The translations under genes and the position numbers were made by a program. This document shows, piece by piece, positions 1 to 9,956 of a stretch of 64,000 nt of DNA; the first letter of the stretch is position 1; every line of letters begins with the position of its first letter. Source of the stretch: Pseudoneurospora amorphoporcata (lineage: Eukaryota > Ascomycota > Sordariomycetes > Sordariales > Sordariaceae); the NCBI GenBank assembly GCA_033297205.1, contig MU859089.1:1-64000 (forward strand). Direction: 5' to 3'. The notes below the pieces were generated by a model. The model had not been told where the DNA came from and ran no database searches. It saw nothing but the letters and a program-made list of their open reading frames with translations.

Positions 1-95
1 GAGGTTGAGAAGATCAACAAGGCTTTCGAGACCAAAGTAGTTTATTAGCTGAATTGAACTACTGTTCCAAGCCCTGATCACAGCCCTTGTCACAT
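1..95 (+). repeat. 3' tail of a dispersed element (copy 1)
   Basis: The first 48 bases read as the end of a protein (VEKINKAFETKVVY then TAG). They are followed by about 47 bases of non-coding tail ending in CTTGTCACA. The same stretch recurs at about 29192-29289 with only scattered substitutions in the coding part and near-identity in the tail. The window edge cuts the element. The family is not recognised; a mobile-element protein C-terminus is inferred from the duplication beside transposon relics. Confidence 0.7.
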
Positions 96-481
96 CAGAT
101 GATGATGGTTCCGAGAGAATGCAATGACTTAGGCCTTGCGCGAAATGACTTACTATGAAAGCTCATGACTGTTTGCCACATGTGGTTAGAGACAGTCGTT
201 ATATTATAGAGAGACAGCCGATGTCATGGGAAGGGTAGTGGATTGGCCTTATACTGATAGCTCATAAGGACAATGACACTTGGTTCTCACGGCAAAGGGC
301 ATACGATCTTTGAGCAAAATGGGACATGGAAGAGAACAAACGCGTCAAATCACAACCTGCAATGCGTTCTCTTTTGCAATCGAACGAGGCCAATCATGCC
401 TGTGAATTATGGGCCAGTGTATCATGACCAAGTGACAATGTCGAAACTGACTACTCCTTATCTGCCAACTCCATGCTGAAA
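96..481. other. intergenic, no gene seen
   Basis: The stretch lies between the element tail and the stop of the broken coiled-coil gene. It contains only short chance reading frames. It is presumably the 3' flank of the minus-strand gene that ends at 482. Confidence 0.5.
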
Positions 482-1874
482 TCATTTCACAAGGGTATCG
501 TAAAACATGAGAACTCCGAGCACCCCCAAACCAACAACTCCAAGTACAAAAGCCCAGTGATCCTTGGCTTTCCCAACCACTAAGCAAGCTCGTCGCCCTC
601 CACCGCATCCCTTGGCGCATGATCGCTTTTTTGAAGTCTGTGATCTTGTTCATGAGGCGCGAGATCCCTCCACCGTGCCGGACTTGGTCTTCTCGGACAC
701 CAACATATCGAGCTTGCTCTGGTCCATCTTGATCTGGGCCACGCCCTGCTCGATCTGCCCCAAACGCCGCTCGATCCTGTCCATGCGTTCCTCGTGTGCG
801 CGGCGAACGCTGGCATGCCATCCCTCCTGGTCGCGATGGTCCGCCTCGTTCGTGCGCTGCGCCGCGTGGAGAATCTTGTTCTCCATGTCGAAGTACTCGA
901 AGTTCGAGGCGGCAACCTCGGCGCTCTCCTGGAGCTCGCTAATGGCAGCGCGTGCCTCCTGCTGAATCTTGAGGATGCCCGCTTTGGCATCTTCCTGCAG
1001 CTTCAAGATTCCGCCGCATTTGCAATTTTGTCCGCGTCGACATCTTGGATGCGCAACTGCGCCAAGCCCAGCTCGACAGGGTCGGCGCTGCGAGCCAAAT
1101 CATGGACGAGTTGCTTCATACCGGGGTCGACGTTGTCGGCAGCTTGCAAAATGGCGTCCCTGGCAGCGCTCGTGATTGAAGTATTGGCCTGCAAAAGTAT
1201 TCGCAACGGTTAGAACATGATAGACGAGGTTGGTCGAACAGGATGTGAGGGGAAGGTGAGTGGAAGTTAAAGGAGGAAAGAGGAGGAGTGAAATGTTGAA
1301 GCAAACTTACAGCGACCATGTCTTGGGGCGCAGCCCTGTTACGAATTGCGAGGCTTGTAGTGCCTTGGGTAAACTGGTGCATCCGTCAGCAAGCGAACCC
1401 ACTATGGTAAGTCTCATCACCCGTCATGCGCGCTATTCATATCCCGCGCTACGACCTCGACCGGTAACAGGATAAGTCAACCAACGAGCTGCGACTGTCA
1501 CAGTCTACGCCCGAAGAACGAGACACCAGGAATCGACCGACCCTGATGTTCCCCGGATTTGTGAGGTATAGTTCACGCCACTTGCTAACTACACCGCGAG
1601 CATCGTGGGGTGAGTAACCAAGGTGGACCTTGGCTTCCACGGCGGCCTGACTCTCAACCATGACAAGGCGCTCAACATGGTTCAGCTGGGCAAAAATGAT
1701 CCCAGAAGAACAGGAGCAGGCCTTGTGTACACAGGAGAGCACAGGAATTTTCACGTAGAGGAAATGGCTATAGCAGGAATCTGACCCATTGCTGACGAGT
1801 GATGCCGGATGCGATAGACTTACTGAGGATGTTTTGGACATGTCGGCGTCCTTGTCTTGATGAGGGCCAGCCAT
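482..1874 (-). pseudogene. broken gene: coiled-coil protein with C-terminal membrane anchor
   Basis: The minus-strand exons fit together with good splice signals. Exon 1 starts at ATG 1874 (MAGPHQDKDADMSKTSS) and ends at a GTAAGT donor. The next exon starts LNHVERLVMVES after a CAG near 1681. Another starts FTQGTTSLAIRN after a CTGAC...CAG near 1368, and the last, ANTSITSAARD, follows TTTTGCAG near 1192. The product is hydrophilic and helical, with a long coiled coil (KIQQEARAAISELQES to MDRIERRLGQIEQ). It ends in a membrane helix (HWAFVLGVVGLGVLGVLMF) followed by YDTLVK, as in tail-anchored proteins. Two breaks interrupt it: near 1008 the frame shifts between ...IANAAE and LKLQEDAK, and near 650-660 the frame ends in TGA before the membrane helix. 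The family is not recognised. Either the gene has decayed or the assembly lost bases; an unusual intron at 650 is a weaker alternative. Confidence 0.5.
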
Positions 1875-2860
1875 GGTGTTGGCGACGGTTGCGCTGCAGA
1901 CCGAAGTTGTGATGGTTGAAAGGGGAGAGGAAGAAAGGGCAAGATTGTGTTGGGGAGGAGGGGTTCTTATAGGAAAGGAGAGGGCAGTCTGCTGGTCTGT
2001 GTAGGAGTGTAAATTCTGGCGGCAGCTCCACTAGGAATTTCAGTTGCTATTGTCATGGTTTGTGAATGGGTGTTCAAGTTAGGATGAAAGTGCGGGTGGG
2101 CATTGTTTGCGCGTCACCTGCCGTTGTGGTGTTGTGAAGGGACGGGACGACGAGTCTGGATGGGCTGTAGTAAAGGTCGGGTAGCTGGCGGGACCCACTC
2201 CAACTCGTACCTTTCAGCTGTAATAGAAGGCCTCGTCTAATCTTCACTTATCGAGAGAAGATTAAGGAATCTCACAGAGAAAGTTCTCCCATGTCGGGTC
2301 CTCTGAGTGGTGGACGGGCTGGGATATCAATACTACTAGGTAGCAAGCAGTCTAGCCTTCGTCATCCGCCAGAAACGGAGAGAAGCAAGCGGATCAACTC
2401 AGTGAATGGGTGGCAGGTGACGAGCCGAAGAGATCAAACGAGCGGGAAGTGATGGTGCGAGGTACTGGCATCAAATCTTGGCGAGTCAACTCTGGGAAGT
2501 TCTGGGACAGCTGCGAGGTATCGTTGGGCAGTCTTCACGCCATAGCACGTAACCATTTTCGCGCCAACATAAAAAAGGCTGGCAATGATAGATGACAGGA
2601 ACACTGCAAGATAGAAGTCAGAGTGTAAACAATGACGTTGAGCTTAAGGTCCAGGCAGCTGTGCCGACACCTTGAAGCCAGGGATTACGAATTCCAGTAA
2701 AGGCAGTTCGCGGTTATCGTCCTTGCACTTTGTTTTCCTCACGCCAAATCGTACTCTCACTCTGGTATCACGCAAAGCACTCCGACCCCAGTCATCTGGC
2801 CGACTTGCTCTCCCTCCGCACACCTGCCCCCCCGTCTGTGCCGCTGTCACTCGAAGCAAG
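1875..2860. other. divergent intergenic region
   Basis: The stretch separates the minus-strand coiled-coil gene from the plus-strand gene at 2861, so it holds both promoters. There is no convincing open frame and no repeat. A CT-rich stretch on the minus strand just upstream of 1874 resembles a fungal promoter or leader. Confidence 0.5.
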
Positions 2861-3591
2861 ATGGAGCGCGGTGGTAAACCGAAGGCTGATGGCGTCAGGA
2901 AGCGTCGTCTAAGCCAGCGCGGAGGACGTAAAAAGTCCAAAACCACCGCTCGCCTTGCAAGCAAGCTCTCGGCGGATACGGACTCTGCTGCCTCTTCACA
3001 GGCGAATATCCAAGTAAGAACATTGTCAACAGTATTCCAAGCAATTCAGAACATCTCGCTGCTCATTCGGTAACATATAAATAGCCAGCTTCCGCGCCTG
3101 TCCTGGAGCAGGACACAGCTTCCATGCCTGTTCTGGCGCAGAACGCCGCTTCCATTCCGGCCCTAGAGCAAGAGGCAGCTTTCGAGCCTGTCCAGGGACA
3201 AGACGCAGCTTTAGTGGAGCAGGTCAAGGCTCTCATGAAGCAGAATACGGATCTCACGGCTCTCTTGGAAGAGAGCAAACGCAAGTTTGATGTCATAACA
3301 AAGAACGCGGAGAAAGCGAAGAAGAACTACATATCCTTGAAGAAGGCGAACAACAGACAGTACGAGGAGCTGAATGCGTTCGTGGGTCACCTGGCCGTCA
3401 AGCACGACGCAACACGCAAGGAAGTCTCCGACCTGAATGCCGCCATGCACTTTGTGCTGGAAAGGGGGCATGAGGGTAGTTACTTTGACAAGGTAAGCCG
3501 GCAGACCGATATCACACTAGAGGACACTGCTAATGAAGTTTGGGTGCAGTTCTGGTCAAAGACTCGCGAGTGGAAGAAGTACAACTTCTAG
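2861..3591 (+). CDS. small basic coiled-coil protein with decapeptide repeats
   Basis: There are three probable exons: 2861-3013, 3085-3492 and 3550-3591. The first intron has a GTAAGA donor and an ATAG acceptor, and both sides are phase 0. The N-terminus is very basic (RKRRLSQRGGRKKSK), which suggests nuclear or nucleic-acid contact. Residues about 52-91 are four imperfect ten-residue repeats of the type ASxPVLxQxA. A coiled coil follows (LMKQNTDLTALLEESKRKFD through NNRQYEELNAFVGH). The second intron (57 nt, GTAAGC...GCTAATG...GCAG) contains no stop and is a multiple of three, so spliced (200 aa) and retained (219 aa) forms both stay in frame. The family is not recognised. ATG 2861 was chosen as the first in-frame ATG before the basic segment. 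Confidence 0.6.
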
Positions 3592-5161
3592 GAATGCCCC
3601 GCAGAATACCTCCAGCATCACAGGGCCGTCAGGATTGTAGCTATTCGGGGAGCATGAACTGTCCACGGTTATGGGCGCCTGGCTAGACAAAGATTGCGAC
3701 GTATATTGGCTTGCTGTTTATCCCATCGTTGATGAAGGACTCGAGGAACCAACTTGGCTTGCCATGTGCTTTGGGGCTGGTTTGACCTGTTAAACGTCCA
3801 CTAGGGTATCATGACGGAATAAAGGGCCACCACAGCTGTCAAGTACTCATGACTGGTTGACATAACCATGATAATCGATAGATGCGGATGTGAAGAGTTG
3901 CCCACAACTCGTAGACTATACAAGCACACACTCTTTCTCTCCCCACTGACGAACGCTGTAATGACAATGACTTGTTTAAACCTAAAAACACTTGCAAGTA
4001 GATCCCTCAAAGCAAGACCTCCATAGTTGGGCTTTCGGACTGGTGATGAAAGCCGCCTTGGTGACACTTTCTTAATGATAAATGACGAAAGGCCCTGGTA
4101 AACGCGTCGTCGTCCTGAAGTAGCAGCTTTGTGCTTTCCAAATGTGCGAATGCGTACCAGGTCTGATCTTTGCCTTAAACCAGGACTAGTGATCAAGTGG
4201 TTTAAAGGGGTGAAATGGAAAGGAAACAACACACTCGGTGAGAGGGGAGTCTTTACATCTGTGTTTTTCGAGTGCGTGCGGACAAGTTAACCAGCTCAGA
4301 CACTCACGGTCAAAATATCAATGGCATATAAGGAAGAAGGAGAAAACAAGAAGCAGAAGAAGAAGAAAAGGCAGAAGAAAAACAAGTATGGATGCGGAGG
4401 GGGGTTGTGGAAGAGGCAAATGCTGGTAGGTAAGGTACAAACCTTGTCAAGACGGCATTGAGGAAATTCAGATATACTTCCGATGGGAGGATATCGTTGC
4501 TTGGAAGTTTGAGCATCCGCATTCCGTTTGTTGCCAGTTATTGCCAGCCTTAATAAAACAGCTGCAGTTGGGAAACTTCCACAATGGCTTTTGGTCCAGC
4601 TCGAACCCTTTCAATGAAAGATTTAAACGAAATAAAAAGGTGACCGGTCAGTGGACTGAGGAATTTTGATGACGAGCAAAGAGCTGTCGTCGTGGTAAAT
4701 GTATATACCTCGGCAATTTTTCATTAACGTTACCATGCATTGGACCAAAGTGAAGAGCATGCTCCAAACGCGCATTCGCACCCGACACGTGAATCAACGG
4801 GGGGCAAGCGGGTCGGGTTAGGGTTATGAACCTCAATATCAGCCTATCAGCATGTGCAACAAGGACCCAAATCTCCTCCTGAACTGCCAACTCCCCGACT
4901 CCCTCAAGTCTCATCTCCTCCCGTACAAACGTTTAGGAACGAAAACAGCACACAAACCCTCTTTACAGCGATCACAACCCAACACACCCTTTCGAAACCT
5001 CGCCCACTTCGGACAACCCCGATTACTGTGGATTACACTAAACCCTGAATACTCTCTTGTAGGGGTCAGTGACATTCCAACGACAGCCACTCAGGTCATC
5101 GTCGTCGTTCCCGCTTTATTGATAAACCCGCGGCCATTGCCCAATTGCGGACCTGACCACC
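3592..5161. other. intergenic, no convincing gene
   Basis: A 143-codon minus-strand frame at 3801-4232 has no recognisable domain and no coding-like composition, so I treat it as chance. A purine-rich AAG/GAA tract lies at about 4335-4385. The last 300 bases before 5162 are CA-rich and T-poor, typical of a leader for the downstream gene. Confidence 0.5.
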
Positions 5162-6493
5162 ATGTCGGCCGTCGAGAGCGAGGCTCCCACCAACACCAAC
5201 CCCAATAATAATAACAACAACAACAACAACAATAACAACGCCACCCACAACGGCAGCCAAAATGGCAGCCTCTCCCCTCCCAAAGAACGCGAACGCAACT
5301 CCCTGACGCTCGACCAGCGCCGCGCCCTCCGACGATGGGCCAACTCGCAAACCGTGCGGCCGAGCCATAAGGCCTGCATCGAGTGGTTCCAAACACAATA
5401 CAACCAGACCATCTCTCAATCCACCGTCTCGCACTCCCTGTCACCCAAGTACGCACGTCTGGACGGCGACCCGCAGCTTTCCGGCTCCCGTTTACGCTTC
5501 GGCAACTGGCCCGATGTGGAGAAACTCGTCCTGCTCTGGCACCAGCAGATGGTCGCCTCGGGCCGCCAGCCGTCCAACGAAGAACTCGCCGAAAAGGCCA
5601 AGAACATCTTCACGCAGCTGCCGCGCTACAAGGACGAGACGGCGCCCGAGTTCAGCCCCGGGTGGATCCACCGCTTCAAGAAGCGCTACGGCTTGCTGAT
5701 CCGTCGCCAGCGACGCCACGGCACGGCGCCCAACCCGGCTGATGACATCCCCTACCTCGTCGACGCCGTGGGCCGGTTCATGAGCATCACGGCGGACGTG
5801 TCCCCCACTGTCATCCGCGAGACGGTGGTGCGCGTGGTCGGCGTCGAACCCACTCTCGCCACGTGCGCAAAAGTTAGAGATGAAATCATCAGGAAATTGG
5901 AGGGTCCTTCCCCTTCTGCTGCTGGTCATCATGTCCCCAACCCCCATCAGAACCAGCACCAGCAACATCTGGCCGGCCTCCAGCAGCACGGGCACGGACA
6001 CGGCCAGGGGCAATCCCATCCTGCTATCAACACTACTAGCGGCCTACCCGCTTCTGCCTCCGTGGGAGACGTACCCATGGGTGGCTACTCACCCGACGAC
6101 GACCCGGAGGTAGTCCTTCAAAACGCCCTCCGTGCTCTGCAGCAAGAAGAAGCCGACGCGGAAGCCGAAGCCGCTGCTGCCCGCGAGGAGCGTGAGCGCG
6201 CGGAGCGGGGATTGCCTCCCTTGGGGACGATTGCCGGACAGGCTTATGCGAATGCCATGTCTACGCCTGCTCGTGGTGGTGGCGGTGGTGCCAATGGGGC
6301 TGCTACTACTACTTCGGGTGCGAGGTTCGCGCCGGCTGGTGCAGAAGATCCGTTGACGCTGACGCCGATTCCTAGTGGAGGACCGGTGTCGTTGACGGAT
6401 CGGCCGGTCAGATGTCCTTTCTGTGTGAATCAGAGGATGTTGAGGACTATCAAGGAGGCGGTGGAGCATATGAGCACTCATGTTGTTGTTTGA
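5162..6493 (+). CDS. CENP-B-type HTH DNA-binding protein with C2H2 finger
   Basis: This is an intronless 443-residue frame. Residues about 14-30 are an asparagine run encoded by AAT/AAC repeats. Residues about 47-185 form a tandem helix-turn-helix region of the CENP-B/Abp1 (psq plus HTH_CENPB) type. Diagnostic pieces are LTLDQRRALRRWANSQ, WFQTQYNQTISQSTVSHSL, the WPDVEKLVLLWHQQM helix and the closing FSPGWIHRFKKRYGL. No DDE transposase domain follows, so this is a host regulator or chromatin protein rather than a pogo transposase. The middle is His/Gln-rich, with an acidic Ala/Glu helix near residues 325-350. The end carries a C-x2-C-x14-H-x3-H zinc finger (C418, C421, H436, H440). It is predicted nuclear; the target DNA is unknown. 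Confidence 0.85.
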   Translation: MSAVESEAPTNTNPNNNNNNNNNNNNATHNGSQNGSLSPPKERERNSLTLDQRRALRRWANSQTVRPSHKACIEWFQTQYNQTISQSTVSHSLSPKYARLDGDPQLSGSRLRFGNWPDVEKLVLLWHQQMVASGRQPSNEELAEKAKNIFTQLPRYKDETAPEFSPGWIHRFKKRYGLLIRRQRRHGTAPNPADDIPYLVDAVGRFMSITADVSPTVIRETVVRVVGVEPTLATCAKVRDEIIRKLEGPSPSAAGHHVPNPHQNQHQQHLAGLQQHGHGHGQGQSHPAINTTSGLPASASVGDVPMGGYSPDDDPEVVLQNALRALQQEEADAEAEAAAAREERERAERGLPPLGTIAGQAYANAMSTPARGGGGGANGAATTTSGARFAPAGAEDPLTLTPIPSGGPVSLTDRPVRCPFCVNQRMLRTIKEAVEHMSTHVVV

Positions 6494-8089
6494 GAGGGGG
6501 TGACGGTGGAGGTTTTGCCTCGCTTTCGTAACTTGGGAGTTCCTTCACCTTTTGCTCGAGGGTCTAGACTTTTCTCTGTTTGGGTTTCTTTCACTGTTTG
6601 TTTTATCATTACCGCCTCATGCTGAGAAAAGTGTCGGTACTTGTCAGTTCCGTATGTCTTTTCTGCCACGTTTATCCTGACGTTGCCTTCTCCGAGAATC
6701 GGCATGTTTTATCTAGGACAGTCTGGCGGAGTACGCGGGCGTTTTGGGCGTCTATCATTATCTTTGACAGGGGAGATATGGTTCGCATACCTGCCTACCA
6801 TATCTAGAATTGGTGGATCAGTCGGATGGGCGTTGTATCAGTATAGGGGTTCAAAACGAGCTGATAGGTCCGGCCTTTGGACTGAATGACATACAAGGAT
6901 CGCTATGGTGGTGGGAAATGGGGTTTACTCTGTTATCCGTGGTTTCGTATACATGGACCGAATCATCAATGTTTGGTGCGAGAATGTCATCGTTCGACAC
7001 AGCTTCGCTGTACTGTTGTGATAGTGTGATATATTTCTATAATGAAACTTGGCATGTCCCATAGTTGGCAAACGGAGTGTTCCTCACAAACGCAATGCAA
7101 TAATCCAAAGTCGCGATATCTTTAAACATAGATTTATTCTTTTAACTGGCAGCGAGTAAGTTACTAGGTCTACTCTCCCGTTTCTGGTAGGTCATCTTCA
7201 CTCAACTCCGAACACCAGAAACACTTTGTGCGCACATGGATATCTTTCAAATCTCACCAACACTACGGTAACAACTACTCGCGTGTCACCACCGCCATCT
7301 CCATATCAACATCTTTGAAACACAAAAAACCTCTTGGTGTCTTTCATTTCAATCATCATCCATTCACGCGGGCCCCTTCTTCCTGTCCCTTGTCATCACC
7401 CTCACCATCACCTCCTCTTCCTCCCGCCCATCCCTCTTTAACTTTCAATGCCACCGTGATTGTTTGGTATCAAATAATCTATCCACTCTTATTCCCCCCA
7501 GGCCAAAACTCCACCTCCCATTTTAGCCACACCTAGAACTCTTCCTACCACTGCGTCATCACTCCCCTGACGCGACTTCCCTCCTCCTCTTGATCATCGC
7601 CACGGATCCCTGACTTCGCCTTCCCAGCTGTTCCAAAAAAATCACCGTATCCGAGACCCCACCGCATCCAAAATGCCCCATGACCATATCCGTCCGAAAT
7701 GTTTAGTGAGTGGAAGGCACGAGCCGATCATTTCGAAGCGTATTATATCGACCTGACCGCGACTGTATGTGTATGGTTTAGGTATATAACGTAGTGTATC
7801 AATTTCGCAGTGTGTGGTTGAAGAACTGTTTGTGGTAGCCGTCAACGGTAAAGATGGTATGTCTCTTGAGTTCGAATGTGTGTGTCCCTCCCGATTGCTC
7901 GCCTTGGTCATATAGGTAGTCGCCAACCGCGATGTTCTGGCTATTGAATGTCTGAGTCCACCCGGTGCTGTCTTCGAAGCGAATGCTCGTGAAACATGGC
8001 GCATGTGATCATGGTATCTGACTGACGCCGTGTATCGGTATGTGACCAATAAACGTGTATGGGCTGGGCTATCGAAAGGTGCCAGTCGA
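6494..8089. other. convergent intergenic region
   Basis: The stretch lies between the CENP-B-type gene (plus) and bem-1 (minus), so it holds two 3' ends. It is T-rich just after 6493. Minus-strand frames at 7642-8133 are shadows without domain content. No RNA gene or repeat was recognised. Confidence 0.5.
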
Positions 8090-9956
8090 TTACTCCACAT
8101 AAACGAGCAGCTTCTCGTTCCGTTGCAGCGCAATATCGAGATCCTCGTCGTTCATCAGAGGCGGCTTCTCGCCACTCGCGTCATCCTTGTAACTTAACTG
8201 AACATGTTCGCCCTGGGGAATCTTGAGACGATCGAGAATCTTGTCATGCAAAGCTTGGAAGGGAATATCAGTGGGTACGCGGATAGCAATGATGTCGCCA
8301 TTGAAGTGCAGCTTCACCTTCATTTGCGAGCCACCTTGCATGATAGCAGGCGACAACGAAGTCTGCGAAGCCTGCGTGAGTCCTGAAATCTGGCGGTTCA
8401 TGGGTGGTTGGCCGTTGCCAATGCTCAACTGTCTCTGAGGAGCACCAAGACCGGCTGAGTATCTGTTGCCACCGGCTGCGCTCTGTAGGGAGAGGCCGTC
8501 AGCTGGTGAGCCAGAAGACGGACCAGAGCCTCCCGAAAATCGGTATTCCTCCCGAGCAACGCTAGGGTCGATCTCGTAATCACCCTCTCTAGGAGTAAAG
8601 AACTGCTTGACCAGGTTACAGCGGGAGATGTGTGGCGGTTGCTCAAGTAGACTTTTGACGTAAGAGTCGAGGTTGTGGCGGCGGCCTTCCGTAATTGCAT
8701 CAGTCACGTAATTAACAGGACCGGGCATGTAGGGTAGCGTTCGCGTTGTGCCGGCTGTAGTTCCAGCTTCAAGGGGGAACTCGGTCAGGAGCGCAATCTG
8801 GAAGTCGTAGAAATCCTCGTAGTATCGCGAAAGCTCGAAGCATCGACCATCCTCTAGTTCGGCTTCGATGACGAACCAGTACTTGTCCTCAGCGAAGCAG
8901 TACCTCGGAACCCTGGCTGCAATGGGTGCGGATAGCATCGATGTTGGCCTTGCCGCATAGGCTTGTCCTTGAGCCTGTATTTGTTGCTGTAGAGACTTGT
9001 GAGTAAAAACACGCACACAGAGCCTGTAGACGGAGTCGTAACGTACCTGGGTGTGAGTAGTCTGCTGGCTCAGCCGGGCGCTTCCTTGCAACGTCAAGCG
9101 GTTCATGGCCTGGTCCAGTGGTTGTTGGCCACCGCCACCACCGACATCAAACTTGCCGAGTGTTATGCTCGAGTTCTTGTACTCCGCAGCCATCTTCTTC
9201 CACTCTTCCACCTTCGGAATCCCAGCTTTTCGTACAGCTTCATGGGGATCCGGAACAGCAACATTACTCGCCATGTCCCGAATCTCAACGAAGGATACGG
9301 GAATTAGACCCGGGCCGCCAAGTCTTCCAATGGGCTTAGCCACAAACCATTCGGGGTTCGACTGGGCGATCACAATGATGGCCTCGCCCTGCTTGGCTTC
9401 CAATTCGTCTGCCCGTTCGGCTTGGAAGTCGTACAAAACGACACCATAAACCATGGCTCCGTTCTTGCCAGGCGTCTTCGAAATCCGGTGTCCTGCGTTG
9501 GCTCCAGGGGGCGAGGCTGCCGAGCCTTCCCCATATCCCGAATCGCTATCTACGGTCTTGAAACCCAAAGAACCGGTTTGGGACTGGCCGCTATCGCGTT
9601 CCGTACGCCCAAGGGCCTGAAAATATGCGACGGGCACGAGACCACGAGCGTCTGGTACCGCAGGGTTGCATGCCTCGTACCACTCTGGGTCATTTTCACG
9701 ACCGATGACATGGAAGAAATCGCCGCGTGAAAAGCTAACCTCCTGTTCAGTTTGCGCTTCGTAATCGTAAAGAGCTTTTATAACCTGTGATAACAAGTTT
9801 AGCGCAAGTGCCGTGTGATTGAGACCTTGTTCCGAGACATACCTTCTTTGGAGGGACAATGGCGACGGCAGATTTCGGTTGAATAGTAATATGGGGTTTG
9901 GAGTCCTTCTCTCCACCCTTGATGGACCTTCGTAGAGCCTTGAAACCGCGTGACAT
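8090..9956 (-). CDS. bem-1: Bem1 polarity scaffold (SH3-SH3-PX-PB1)
   Basis: There are three exons on the minus strand, 9956-9843, 9784-9047 and 8986-8090, giving 582 aa. ATG 9956 (MSRGFKALRRSIKGGEKDSK) is chosen because it splices in phase through GTATGT...ATCACAG directly into the first SH3 domain. SH3-1 covers about residues 39-98 (ALYDYEAQTEQEVSF, WYEACN, GLVPVAYF). SH3-2 covers about 148-210 (VLYDFQAERADELEA, GLIPVSFVE). The PX domain covers about 305-425 (CFELSRYYEDFYDFQ, LPYMPGP, SRCNLVKQFF). The C-terminal PB1 domain is 506-582 (MKVKLHFNGDIIAIRVP, DEDLDIAL). Bem1 links active Cdc42, its exchange factor Cdc24 (through PB1) and PAK kinases at growing hyphal tips. The second intron is only 60 nt, in frame and stop-free. 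Confidence 0.95.

Noticed and set aside
3801..4232. 143-codon minus-strand frame
   Set aside because: No domain, no splice signals and mixed composition; likely chance.
5162..6493. Pogo/Fot transposase
   Set aside because: The CENP-B-type HTH is present but the DDE catalytic domain is absent; a zinc finger follows instead.
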